Below, one piece after another: positions 34,206-46,989 of a stretch of 64,000 bases of DNA. The notes under the pieces are model-generated. The model was given only the letters and a program-made list of their open reading frames with translations. It was not told the origin of the DNA and made no database searches. The translations under genes and the position numbers were made by a program. Source of the stretch: Proteromonas lacertae (Eukaryota; Sar; Bigyra; Opalinata; Proteromonadidae). The stretch covers positions 62,001-126,000 of the forward strand of contig NGBS01000591.1 of NCBI GenBank assembly GCA_002245135.1, read 5' to 3'. Each line of letters starts with the position of its first letter. The stretch's first letter is position 1.

Positions 34206-34315
34206 AATGTTGTTATTTTATTATTATTATGTTGTTTATCTTACAATAATATATACATAAATAAAACAAAAGGAAAGTAATAATAGAAAAAATGTGGAAA
34301 TTACTAAATTCTCAT

Positions 34316-37300
34316 TTACTTCCAACTAATTTTATCATTAGGTTGAATTGGTTTGTCATAAATATTTTTATATTCACTAAACCCTCCATCTAATATCATT
34401 TTCATTGTTGATGTGTTACGATTCAGAATCTCAATGAAAGATGGCATTTCCTTCTTAATATCATGTCTTAATAAATCATCTTTACTACAATACTTTACAT
34501 ATTCACTATAAGTACCTAAATATTTTATTTGTAAGTCTTTAATAATATTCAATTCCTTTAAATATAAATCACATCCACTTGGAACAATATATTCATCATT
34601 TAATCCTTGTATAAAATGGAATAATTCTTTTTGATCTAAACCCCATTTCTTATCATAAATAAGTGACTTTGGTATATTGAATTCTTCATAATTAATATGA
34701 ATATGATTAACCTTATCAATTGAAGAGAGATAGTCTTTAAATGTCTGTTTAATTTGATTTAGTGTTTCATCATCTATTCTATCATTTATTTTATCATTGT
34801 TATTGTGATAATTATTATTGCTATTATTGTGTAACTGAGCTGGTGGTATATTTGATAATTCATTTTTTTCTTTCATTTCTGAATCAGATAATATTTCATC
34901 ATCCTCTGAACTATTGTTATTCACATTCTTTGGTAAATATTTAGTATCTGATTGATGTTCATGCATATTCAATGATTTATTACTCATATTATTATCTGCT
35001 TCTACTTCTTTATTTTCTGTTTGTTTTTCTTCTTTATCTTTTATTTGGTTTTTATTCTCCATCACTTCAATCGATTTCTTATGAATATCAGATATAAAGT
35101 GAGGATGTTGTTTTACTACTTTACCATCATTATCTTTCACTAGTTTATATTCTAATGGAGGAATCATTTGTAAATTATTCACTTTATACAACTCTCTATT
35201 CTCTTTACTACCATATACACTGCCATAATGAGTAATATATCTCAAATGTCGATTATGCCAAAGTTGACATTTCTCATTCATATATATCTTCTCTAATTCA
35301 TCTAATATTGATATGTGTTTAGGTATTTGTAATGATTGTCTCTTTAACTCCAACTCTAAATCATATTTTGTAGCATTCTCTTGTAGTTTATTGTCATGTC
35401 CTGGTAAGAACCTATTGCCAATCATTTTCAATATCTTTTCATCTATTGGATAAGTTGAAATACTAACTGCACTAGTATGAGGATGATATTCACCACTTAA
35501 CATAAAACCAGGATGTGGACCAGGCCAATTGGTCATTTTTGTCCTTACAGAACCCATAAAACCAGGTATATCTTCATATTCTTCTTTATAATGAGGATTA
35601 ATGATCATTTGTTGAATTAATGCTTGTTTTCTTAATTTAGACATTCTTTTCATTATATATTCTAATTCTGACTGTGTGAATTTACTTAAATCAACTCCAT
35701 AACTATCATATAAATGGAATAATATCATATCACCCACACTTTCTTCATCTGTTTGTTGTAAATCTATTTCATCCATATCCTTTAATTCTTTCTTCTGTTT
35801 CTCTTTTTCTTCTTTTAATTCTTTCTTCATTAATCTTATATTGAAATTACTCCAGTTTTCATATGGCATTCCATCATTATCTGTTGGTTGGTAGAAGTCT
35901 TCTATTTCTGATTCACTGTACATGAATTGTTCAGGTAATGGATCTCCTTTCTTCCATGTCTTTCTTATTTCTCTTAATGATGGTATGTTTCCTTTTGAAG
36001 TATTATTATTATTATTGGATTTTCCGCTATCTTTCTTATTGACATTATTCTTTCCACCTTTTCCAGTAGATTGTTGTTGTTGTTGTTGTTGTTGTTGAGA
36101 TTCTTTTCCACCTTTATTCTTCTTATCTTTTTTACTTTTCTTATTCTCAGTTTGTAGAGCTACTTTATCATCTTTCTTTTTCTCTTCATTTGGTTTACCT
36201 GTTACTTCAGCTGCTGGTGTTTCATCTTCAGTTTTCTTTACTTTCTTTGTATTAACAATATTCTTATCATGTCTTTCATGTGTTTTATTATAATCTTTCT
36301 CTTGTTTTATTGATAATATAGTTGGTTCTAAATCAACAACAGGTTTTTGAGGTTTATCATAATCCATTTGTTTATTTATCTTCTTCATTTCTTTACCATA
36401 TTCTCTCAACATCTTTATATCACCATCTGCTTCTTGTATTTCATCAATTAATTGTTGGTTGAAATTATTGTTCAATATTAACTTACCTTTACTAAATAAC
36501 ATTTGATCTAATAATTGATCTGCATTTTTATTCTTAATATCATCTATTTTGAAGGTTTCTGGATGGTTTTGGTATTTTTCTATCTCTTTCCAAACTGGAT
36601 TATTCTCTAATTCATTCTCATTAACATCATTACCATATAACTGTTTAGATAAATCTTTATTGGATTTATCAATAGCACCTAATTTCACTTCATTGTTACC
36701 ATTCATACCATTACTTAAATTATATTGTTGTTTGTGTTTGTTGATTATATCAATAGCATTCTTTGGATTAAATACCAACTTAGATGATAATCTCAATACT
36801 TCATTTTCTGCTAATATTTTTGGTATTCCTTTATCTCTACTATTTCTCTGGATTAAATCTTCTTCTTTATCATCTAATAACTTGTTCTTCAATTGTACTC
36901 TTCCACTATTTCCTTTTGCTTCTCCTCCTTCCACTCCTCCTTCTTCACCAAATATTTCAGCCTTTAACATTGATGATTCTAATCCTAATTCACTATTAGA
37001 TATCATTTCTTTCTCTGAATAAGGTGATAAACTTTCTTTTATATCTAGATCAGATGTTTCTACTTCAATCATACTACTTTCTTCATCTTCTTTATTGTTG
37101 TTATATTCATCATCATAATCATCTTTATACTTATTATTGAACTTTTTCTTATTATCATATTCATCAGAATCATCATGGACCATTCTCAATCATCTCTTTT
37201 ATTTCTTTTTTCACTTCTTTTTCCACTCTTTTTTCTACATTATGTAATATTTTACTCTGTAATACTTCAATTCCTGGGTTACTCTCTTTATCAGCTTTAA

Positions 37301-40300
37301 TAGTGTCATAATATTGAATTCTTCTAAACTTCTCAATATGTTTAGGATCATCAATATCTTCATACTTCTCATCTTTAATATTACCATGTTGTGGATATAA
37401 AGAGAAAGGTAGATTCTTTACCATATTCATTTCTATTAAATATATAATCTTCCCAAGTCAACATCTGGTGTTAATAATCTCTCATGTAAAGGTGTATGAT
37501 ATTTTCTCATTGTACCACCACTAGCATATCGTATAGCTAATAATCTACCTTCTTGAGACTTTGTACCATGGAATGCACTCATTATATAATTAGGATATCT
37601 TCCTCTTCTTGGTTCACCATTATCAAAGGCTTGGAAATCTCTTTTCTGCAGGCTTGTAGAGCAGATCCAACCCCTTGCCAATTCTTAGGAACGGGTGGTA
37701 ATGATTCTGTATAGTGTAACATACCAAATCTTCTTAGTATTAACTTCTGTGAGTAAGATAATTGATCTATAGGGAAATTACCTATTCTATTGATCATTTT
37801 GACAAATGAACTGAATCTATCCACTATTCTACTAGTATCAACTCCTTCATCATCTAATTTCTGTAGTTCTTCTGGTGATAAGAATGAAGATTGTGATTTA
37901 ATATCATTCAACATTTCATCTACTTGTCTGATTGGTTGTGTAATACCTTGTTGGTTATATTCATCAATAACTGATTTAATTAATGTGTTTTGCTTGACTA
38001 TTTCATCTTGTTGTTCTGGATGTTAATGATAATGATGATTGCTGTTGTGCTTGTACTAATTGATCTTTAGTTGGAGTTGTAATTACTGGTAGTTGTGTAT
38101 TATTTATTATTATTAACAGCATCTCCAGATTTTGTGATTATTTCCAAACATTCTGTTAATTGCTTCATTGTTTCATCTGTCTTTTCAGGATGTTCAAAAT
38201 TCATAAATGATAATAAATCACTTGGTCCACTATTGGAATCTAAAAATATCTTCTTAATATCAGGATGTTCTTCAAATATCTTTGATAAAGTATTCAAAGC
38301 TTGATTGAGGTTTGAGTAGTATTGATCATTCTCTTTATCAATACCTTCACTGATTGTTTTATTCACTCCTAATGGATCAGGATGTACTAAATCATTAATA
38401 ATAGTATCATTAAAAGTTGAAACATTATTATTATTATTATTATTATTATTATCAAAATTAACATCATATATACCATGTTGATGATATATATATTTACCAC
38501 CATTATTATACAACTTATCCTCTTTATCTAAACCAGTTAATCTTCGTTCTAATGTTCTAGCAACATTACTTTCAGCTTCTAGTTGTGGCGCATCATGTAA
38601 TAATGGAGGTCCTCTTCCTTCAAAAGCATTATTTAATTCTTCTTCTTTCAATGACCAATATAATTTCTTCTTTAAGATTCTTCGTGGTACATAATCCATA
38701 TAATCAGTAGTAGCTGATTCTATTACAGGATGTTCAGGATCTTTCTGTGTAAAATAGATTGAATCTTTAGTTAGTCTTAACTCTGTAGGTATTTCAGCAT
38801 TATCTAGTTTATGAATTTCATATAACTCTTTAGCTTCATCTTTAGTAATATAATTGCCATTCTCCAAGAAATCTACGAATGATAATGCTAATAATTTCTG
38901 TGCTTTTGTTAATGGTATTTCTTTTATCTTTGAATAATCATCTTGATTGGAAGATATCTCTTTAACTATCTTTTCAATCTCTTTGAAATCATTTTGAATG
39001 CTTCTTTTACACTCTTCTGGAGTAATATTGATGTTATAATCTAATGGATTTGAATCAATTAATGCTTTTAAAATAGCTGGTTGAGATTTCTTTATTTCTT
39101 TCACTTCTTTCATTATTGCATTATCTTCTTCATCTGGCCAATCATCTTTCGTCAATATTTCATAACAATTATCATCATACACCTTTCTGTCTTAATTCAT
39201 TTAATCTTTTTACTATTTCTTCTCTCTTATTTACTAACATCTCCTTTGATTTTTCTTTATCTTCTAGTAATGTTGTATGTTCATTCATAAATCGATTGTT
39301 ATTCTGTCGCATTGTATCATCAGTTGGATCTTCTGAGTCAACTATATCATTATTATCATCATTACCATTCACTATTACCTTGTTATTAGTATTACCTTTA
39401 TTATTAGAGTCTGAAGCTACAGCTTGATCTCCTTCTTCATTATCTATTATATCATCTTGAATATCATCCTCTTCTTCATTTACTACTACTCCTTTCTTAT
39501 TCTTGTTTGTAGAAGCTACTTTCTTAGTAATATCAGGTATTATTTCATCTATTTCATTTCCATCACCACTCTTTTTATCATTCATATTATCAATACTATC
39601 ATTACTATCAACTTCAACTTCAAAATATCCTTTAGGTGCTTCATAATTCATATATTTCTTCATATTCTCCTTCATCTGTTTATTCACTTTATCATATCCT
39701 TCTATCTTGATCTGCATTCTTCTAGCATCATCCATCTCATCACGATTCTTTAAATAATTCAATTTATTTACAGCCCAATGCACTCTATCTGACACTTTAG
39801 GAATTCCTTCAGTAAATTCCCTTCGCATATAATCAATAGCTGTTGGTAAAGTATCCATATGTATTGCATTATACACTGGTTTAGATGGATCTACTGGTTG
39901 TGAGAGTATTTCTTGTTGTTTATTTGGATCTGTATATATTTCAGGATGATCTGCTGGATCTAGATTGGTCAATACTTTGTTATTTATATCTTTACCTATT
40001 GTACGGTAATATGGTAATGTTTTTACAAAGTCTATTATTTCATTATAACCTTTTAAGATTGTATGTTTATTGTTATTATTATTATTATTAGTGGATAATG
40101 TAGCAATATATTCATCATATAATCTCTTTATAATTGGTAATATATCATTATTCTCATAGGTAGCTAATGATAAAAAGTTATATAAATATAATAATTCAGT
40201 TGAATTAGACACAATCTTTGTTAATCTACAGAACTTACATATTCCTTGAATATGAGTCAATATTAATGGATTATCTTCTTTCAATTCCCTTCTAAACTTC

Positions 40301-41186
40301 GAATAATCAATTCTAGATTCAGAACCAGGTGGATTAGCATATTCTGGGAATAATAACCTAAAGTTAAACTTCTTTAATAACTTTGTTTCTCTTATTACAC
40401 TTTCAGGTAAGTAATCTTTGTTTAATACTGGCATATGAAAATCATCTTCTACTAGATCTTGCTCATTAGGGAATTCCTCTGAATCTGTATGGTAATATTC
40501 CACTTTTTCTCTTTCATTACTCATCTCTTGGATTTCTTTAAATGGTCTTTCGTATTTTCGTAAGAATTCTATATCTTTTTCTGTTATTTTTTTCTCTAGT
40601 AATGCTAAGGCACGACATTCGATGATGTGATATAGTTTCCATGACACTTCTGCATCGTGACTAGCCAATCTCATTGCTACTGGTTTGGGTAGGTAGATTT
40701 TTGATAATTCTTTTTTGAAATAATGAGCAGCTAACCAGTTTTCTGTTCCACTTTTGAGAGGACTGTTTCCTGAGAGACGCTTATTGTACCATTTTGATCT
40801 TTTTCTTACCCATTCTTCGTCTAGCTTTCTTAAATCAGGATGACCGTTTCTTTGCAAAGCATAATATGCTGTTGAAGATTTCACATCAGATTTAGCAGAA
40901 GATATTGAATAATAGGATGTAACACCATTATATGCTAACATTCTGTTTGCATAGGTAAAAGGATCTTCTGAACGGGAATACCACATCTCAATCAATGAAG
41001 GTGGATAATATGATGCTATTTTTATGCCTTTTGGCCTGTTTCTTAGATATTTAGTACCACTTCTGCCTTGACCTGTTGGTAGGTTATCAAATATCCTGCG
41101 TCCCAATTCCTATTTGCATAAAGAATTATAAAATATCATACCTGTATTTCTCTAGGCGTTTTAACTCTCACACGACGCAATTTCAT
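34316..41186 (-). CDS. Giant Asn/Lys-rich protein with N-terminal mitoribosomal mS33-like domain
   Basis: Start ATG at 41186 (MKLRRVRVKTPREIQ), then a 31-nt intron and GRRIFDNLPTG, RSGTKYLRNRPKGIKIASYY, PPSLIEMW. This matches the mS33/Rsm27 pattern (Arg-x-Gly-x-Lys-x-Leu-Arg ... Tyr-Tyr-Pro). The remaining ~2,200 residues are charged, with Asn, Gln and Lys runs. A block near 35500-35330 (HTSAVSISTYPIDEKILKMI, NRFLPG) weakly recalls mS35. The reading passes through at least seven places where the zero frame reaches a stop and the +1 frame continues (about 39180, 38100, 38025, two near 37640, 37440, 37385 and 37175), with no convincing introns. It is therefore either one giant gene with frame problems or two to three neighbouring genes. 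A role in the mitochondrial small subunit is inferred from the first 60 residues only. Confidence 0.5.
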
Positions 41187-41289
41187 TCTTAAGCCAAAAA
41201 CTATTTTTTAGGGGATTTTTTTCGTTCCCTGAATGATTTAGTTTTTGAAAATTTCCCAGTCCTTATAGAACAATAAGAAAAACTTAGCA
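41187..41289. promoter_or_regulatory. Divergent promoter, giant mS33-like gene and COG4
   Basis: Only 103 bp separate the two start codons, so both promoters lie here. Runs of A/T including TTTTTTAGGGGATTTTTTTC are present; no named element is recognisable. Confidence 0.5.
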
Positions 41290-43792
41290 ATGCAGCCTCT
41301 GACAATAGAAGAGATAACACGAATGGAAGATGAATTATACCATGATATAAACGAGTTTATGAAATTTCTAACAGGGACATCTTCGAAAAGTGTTACTGCT
41401 ACATCAAATAAATTAATAGCTGCTCATCAAAAATTATTAGCACAACAAGTTGCAATAACGGACAATCCTGTTGATGTTGCTAGTATGATAAATATAAATA
41501 ATATAAATAGAATTAACTGAAACGGCAGAGAATCTAGAAACAGAAATCGAAGCATCAGAAGTATTAGCTAGTAAATTAAATTCTGGTGTAAGGAAACTGA
41601 ATAATACATTAGTATTTAAAATCATATATAATTGTTGATAGACAAATACAGCATCAGCATTAAACCACGTTCAATCCCTAATTAAACTAAATGAATCAAT
41701 AGTGGGTGTTCAAAAGGCAATTCAAAATGAAGATTTCGCATCAGCAGCACGATATATGAATTGGTACTACGAAATAGGGGATAAACTACCAATTAGAGAT
41801 GAAGATAAAAAAACAATGAAAAATGCAGAAGTTGAATTATTGCAAATTATGGAGTCTAAACTGGAAGAATCAATACAGAAGCATCATACTGAGGATGTAT
41901 TAACCTATTCAGTATTATTTGAAACCTATGGCAGAGGTAAAGAAGGTTTAGTTCGATTTATTAATTATATAACATCAGAATTTAGTAGTCAATGTAAAGG
42001 ATTTGTATATTTTTTTTTTACATTCTTATTATTATTTATATAGGTTGATGAATTAGCCTTGACAATACAAAAGGATTCTTCTACATCGTTATATTGGGAT
42101 CAACTATCAACAATATTACAAATGTGTTCTGATAATTTATTACAATATATTTCAATAAAAGATAAATTCAAATCAGTATCAGATGCATATCCTCAATTAA
42201 TGAAGAATATTTATTTAATATGTGATAAATATATATCTATCATATTAGATTATTATATTAAAGGAAAGAACTTAGCTACAATATTGAATCATTTGAAGAA
42301 TAACATGACTGAAAAGAAATGTATAGTTTTTATTCACTTATTATTAAAATAGATTTAACAATTCATACCAATGAAGATATTACAAGAATAACTGATGAAA
42401 TTGCCTTGTTATCTCAGCATATTGAGAATTATCACAGATATATGGTAGCTGAAGAAGATCAATATTGTAATTTAATAAATGAACAAATCCAACAACAACA
42501 ACAACAAAACAATAGCCAATCAAATAGTGTTCAATCTACACCAATCAAAACCATTACTAAATCAATCAGCTAAACAGACGTCTAGTTATTTACCAATTGA
42601 TACTCCTGGTAATAAGAAATTAATAGAATTATTACACCATTATGTATTTCTAGAAGATGTTATTATCACAAGGGGAATAGTAAAAGCAAATGAAATTGAT
42701 TCATTGGATAAAGAATATAAAATCACCTCATTTGTAGACAATATTTTCTATATAATCCAATGTTCAGTATTAAAAGCAATTAATCAAGGTAATATTCAAT
42801 GTTTTAAGGATATAATGACTGTTGTAATTGAATCATTTCACACACGATATATATAATATAATGAGTGATAGAATATCTCAAATATTAGATAATAGAAGAG
42901 TAACTTTGAATTTAGATTATGCTCCAATTGTGATTGAAGTTACATTGAAATCATTACCTGTTACATTGAACGATATTGAGATGATATTGAAGAATATAAG
43001 AAAGTTTATTAAGAGAATAGAAGATGAGTCAAATGGTGTATATGATAATGATGAAGATAATAAAGAATGTGAAGAGTATTGCGGCAAATTGGGAAACTTG
43101 GAGGAATTATATCAGAAACTATTAGATAAAGGATTTCAAGATATCATTTTTTTTATTGTTTTTATTATATATTATTATATATTCCTTAATATATTGTAAG
43201 ATTATTACATTCAATTGAATCAAAGTTAAAATCTTCATTAGATTCAACATTGAATAATTGTTCATTTACACCAGAGTATTGATTCAGATTAATATTTTAT
43301 AAATATATAGTGATATGCAATATCAAAAGTATTTAAATTCCTCTCCTATACAAGAATTCATCAACACAATTGGTCCAGAAATGTTATTATATATGAATTC
43401 ATTATCACAATCAAACTTCCACTTTTTCCTTCCACTTCTAATATCATATATGTCTTCAACAATAGAAAATATAATAATGAAAAAGAAATTCAACCATTTA
43501 GGAGGATTATTTATTGATAAAGAGATTAGATCTTTAGTTTCTTATTTTACTTCTATTTCTTCACCTATTATTAGATCCAGTTTCTCCAGAATTACACAAA
43601 TCATTTCATTTTTATCTATTGAAAGAGTATATATTATATTTATTATCTAAATAGCTTGATGAGGCTGTTGATATTTGGAAAGAAGGTCATTCTACTGTGT
43701 CATGGAAATTATCAGATAGTTATATCCACAAAATATTATTACTTAGAAATGATTTTGATCCAAAGAAAGTTGATTCACTACATTTCAATTAG
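41290..43792 (+). CDS. COG4: Conserved oligomeric Golgi complex subunit 4
   Basis: A subunit of the COG tether that holds retrograde vesicles at the Golgi. The N-terminus MQPLTIEEITRMEDELYHDI leads into helical coiled coil (CHQKLLAQQ-like, LTETAENLETEIEAS, NHVQSLIKLNESI, AARYMNWYYEI). The middle has SSYLPIDTPGNKKLIELLHH and FLEDVIITRG. The end has EAVDIWKEGHSTVSWKLSDS followed by ILLLRNDF, the COG4 C-terminal form. Introns at 41483-41510, 41612-41641, 42005-42043 and 42321-42352 (28-39 nt) restore frame; others lie near 43140-43200 and 43281-43315. Two breaks, near 42572 (AGC TAA) and 42854 (ATA TAA), need a +1 shift. For the first, a 43-nt GTG..CAG intron is an alternative. Length fits the family. 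Confidence 0.8.
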
Positions 43793-43902
43793 ATTTAAAT
43801 TTATTATTAAAAATAATATACATAAAAAACAATATTATGTGTTTTTGATGTAATATCAAAGAAATACAAAATTCCATATTCAAAAAAAAGCAATGATGAT
43901 AA

Positions 43903-45547
43903 TTATAAGTATTTCTTTCCACATTTACTCACTTCATCACATTTGCAATCACTTGGACAACTTGTAACACCTCTTGCATTTAATTTCTCATTTTGATACT
44001 TTATATTCTCTTTGAATTCTTCACTATATTCATCATATGATTGATCAAATCTCCAGAATGAACCAGCAGCAGTGATTGATCTTGGGTAAATGATTGACAA
44101 TATTGACTCATCAAATGCTTTATCATTTTTTCTATCATATAGCTCATGTCCAACTGGTTCCCGTCCAGAAGCAGCACCACATTGATTTTTATATAAGAAA
44201 CTATCAGTCCACATCGACACTTCACCACCAAAGAATCTACCATTTTCATTTCTTCTTAAACTTGGTGATTTTTCAAATCCCTTTATATTTAACCAGAAAT
44301 TGTTATAATCAGTATGATCTAAATAGAATTTAGCTTCACGACTTTCAATAGCATCATATCCTTCACGGTTTATCTAAACAAAAATAATGAAAAATAATAC
44401 TTTTGTTGCTTGATGATTTTTCCATCCATTTATTACACAATATGGTTTAGCTGATTTTGTGCCATATAATATCTCTTCCCAACCTACTGGTCTTTTACCT
44501 TTTGAATGTAAAAATTCAAATACTTGTTCTTCTAATCTCTTAAAACTGTCAGAATCACATCTTCCTTTTACATTAACTTCATCTGCTCCAATATGGAAAT
44601 ATGGTTCAGGGAATATATCAACGAGTTCTTGTAAGTAATTGGTTAAAATATTTAATGTTTTATTCTATACAATATTAATATAATTAATATACTTCTGGAT
44701 CAGCATACATTTGAACATTATCATTATTGCAGAATTGCATTCCTACTTCACTCAATGCTGAAAATCCTAAACTATGTCCAGGTATATCAACTTCAGGAAT
44801 AATTCTAACACATCTCTCTTTAGCATATTCTATTATCTCTTTTACTGTTGAATGATTGTATGATCCTTCATGCATTCCTGTTAATTTACTGGTTAGAATT
44901 GGATATGTTTCAGATTCAAATGAAGCTCGACAATAATCAGTCAGATGCCAATGTAATACATTCAATTTTGAGTATAACATACCATCAATTGTCTTTTTAA
45001 TTGTTTCTACAGGCCAATATCTTCTACCAGTGTCTATCATTACTCCACGATGTAAATATTCACTTTCATCATACACTTCTATTGAACTACCAACTAAACT
45101 ACCATTTCTGGCTAATTGTGAGAAAGATTCAATTCCATATATTGCACCAAATGGTGTACTACTATGAATTACCGCTTCTTTACTGTTTATTCTGATTGTA
45201 TAGTTGGTTAATGTGAATTCATTCAAATCTTGAGAATCATTATCACAGATTACATTGACTGATGATAAACCATTTGAGTATTTTCCTTGTTGAATGAATT
45301 TAGAATATCTCTCAATTGTATTTTTTATGTACTGTGATTTTGAGCTTGTAGTAATTTTAAAATCAGACTAAAATAAATATTTATTACAAAAAATATATAC
45401 AGATAAAGCTAATGGTTCACCTTCGATAATTTGTTGAGAAGGTAAAGGCCAGATAACTAAACCACCCAAAGCATTAGGTCTACATAATTATATTTAAATT
45501 TAATACACAACAAGTGCCATAATTAAAGCAATACAATAAAAATTCAT
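43903..45547 (-). CDS. Beta-hexosaminidase, GH20
   Basis: A lysosomal or secreted enzyme removing terminal N-acetylhexosamine. The signal peptide MNFYCIALIMALVV is split by a short intron and followed by PNALGGLVIWPLPSQQ, the usual mature start. The N-terminal GH20 domain has GIESFSQL. The barrel has MIDTGRRYWPVETIKKTIDG, LNVLHWHLTD, IPEVDIPGHS and, in the next exon, FHIGADEVNVKG with the catalytic Asp-Glu pair, then GGEVSMWTD. Several 30-40-nt introns join the exons (for example near 45490 and 45390). The C-terminal segment holds an extra Cys cluster (CPSDCKCDEVSKCGKK) not needed for catalysis. Length is normal for the family and no break was noticed. COG4 converges on it with a 110-bp gap. 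Confidence 0.9.
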
Positions 45548-45665
45548 CTTTAATTAAAATAGATTTACGAAACGAATATATTATTTGTAATTGTGTTTCT
45601 GCATTATTGAATCTTAATAAAAATACCAAAAAACATATCATCACTATATAATGTTATATATATAT

Positions 45666-46784
45666 TTATAACTTATTATTATTTAGCTTATTCCTATTTT
45701 TAAAATAATTAGTTAAAAAGAACTCTCCTGCTTTATAACTTGACCTAACTAAAGGTCCACTAGCAACAAACACAAATCCCATCTCTTCTCCCAACTTCCT
45801 CCATTCTTCAAATTTCTCAGGTTTCACATACCTACTAACAGGTATATGTTGTTTAGATGGTCTTAAATACTGTCCAAATGTACAAATATCCACTTTATTC
45901 TCCAATAAATCTTTCATACATTGAATTACTTCATCATCGTTTTCTCCTACACCTAACATAATTGATGACTTGGTAATTACATTGGGATTATATAATTTAG
46001 CTTTTCTTAATACTTCTAGTGATTGTCTATAAGAAGCTCTTCTATCTCTCACACGAGGAGTAACTCTTTCAACACACTCTATATTATGAGCAAATACATC
46101 CAATCCACAATTCGCTACATTCTTAATAAAGTCATCTTTACCTTGAAAATCGGGGGTTAAACATTCTATCAAAATTTTCGGTGCTTTTTGTTTCAATAGT
46201 TTTACTGTTTTAATAATATGATTACTTCCTAAATCCTCTAAATCATCTCTATCTACTGATGTTAAAACAACATAATTCAATCCCCAGTCTGCTATTGCTT
46301 GAGATACATTCTCTGGTTCATCTTCATTCAAAGGAGGTGGATGTCTTGATGTTTTTACAGCACAAAACCTACATCCTCTTGTACAAGTGTCTCCCATTAA
46401 CATGATTGTTGCTGTGGCTGTACCTTCTTTACCACCCCAACATTCACCAATGTTTGGACAATGGGCTTCTTGACATACTGTTGATAAATGAAGATCTTTG
46501 ACTGTACTTTTCAAATGATCATATTTTTCACCTTGTGGCATTTCTGCTCGAATCCATTCTGGTTTCGATTCAAATTTTGGTTTTCTCTTTGTTGTTGACG
46601 AAGTTGTTGTGCCTTTTATAAAATCATTCAAATTTGGTCCATCTTTCAGTTCATTCTATTCGTAATTAGCATTACTATGACAATACTTTTAATTTTTCTA
46701 CTCTGGAAGCAGTATTTGAGTTGATTGTATCACTAGACACAAAGCATCTATTGAAATGAATATTTCCTATTTATGTAAACGCAT
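45666..46784 (-). CDS. LIAS: Lipoyl synthase, mitochondrial
   Basis: A radical-SAM enzyme inserting two sulfurs into octanoyl groups to make lipoate. It carries the auxiliary cluster motif TVCQEAHCPNIGECW and the radical-SAM motif CTRGCRFC, followed by AVKTSRHPPPLNEDEPENV, DVFAHNIECVERVTPRVRDR, SSIMLGVGE and the C-terminal GPLVRSSYKAGEFF with the conserved serine. The main exon is 46631 downward. A 46-nt intron (about 46656-46701) joins it to an upstream exon reading HFNRCFVSSDTINSNTASR, a good mitochondrial targeting peptide. The start is uncertain: the nearest ATG (46784) would need either a 14-nt GT..AG intron (46767-46780) or another exon. It implies pyruvate/2-oxoglutarate dehydrogenase-type metabolism in a real mitochondrion. 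Confidence 0.92.
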
Positions 46785-46989
46785 TTATAGTAATACTTAA
46801 TCTTAAATTGCGGCCAATCACACGAAACATAAAAAAAGATTTCTAAAATTGGTGTGTGAAAATTCTCAAACCCCAATTTCAATTTCTATTAATTTTGCTT
46901 TTATTATGGTTTTGAGAAAGTATTTTGAAGAAAAAATATAAAGAAAACATGTTTAATAGAATAATAGAATTAAAAAAAATTGTATTCCA

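Noticed and set aside
35980-36200. Asn/Gln runs as evidence for a prion or expansion locus
   Set aside because: Such runs occur in many genes of this AT-rich genome, including the transposon genes, and are ordinary low-complexity tracts here.
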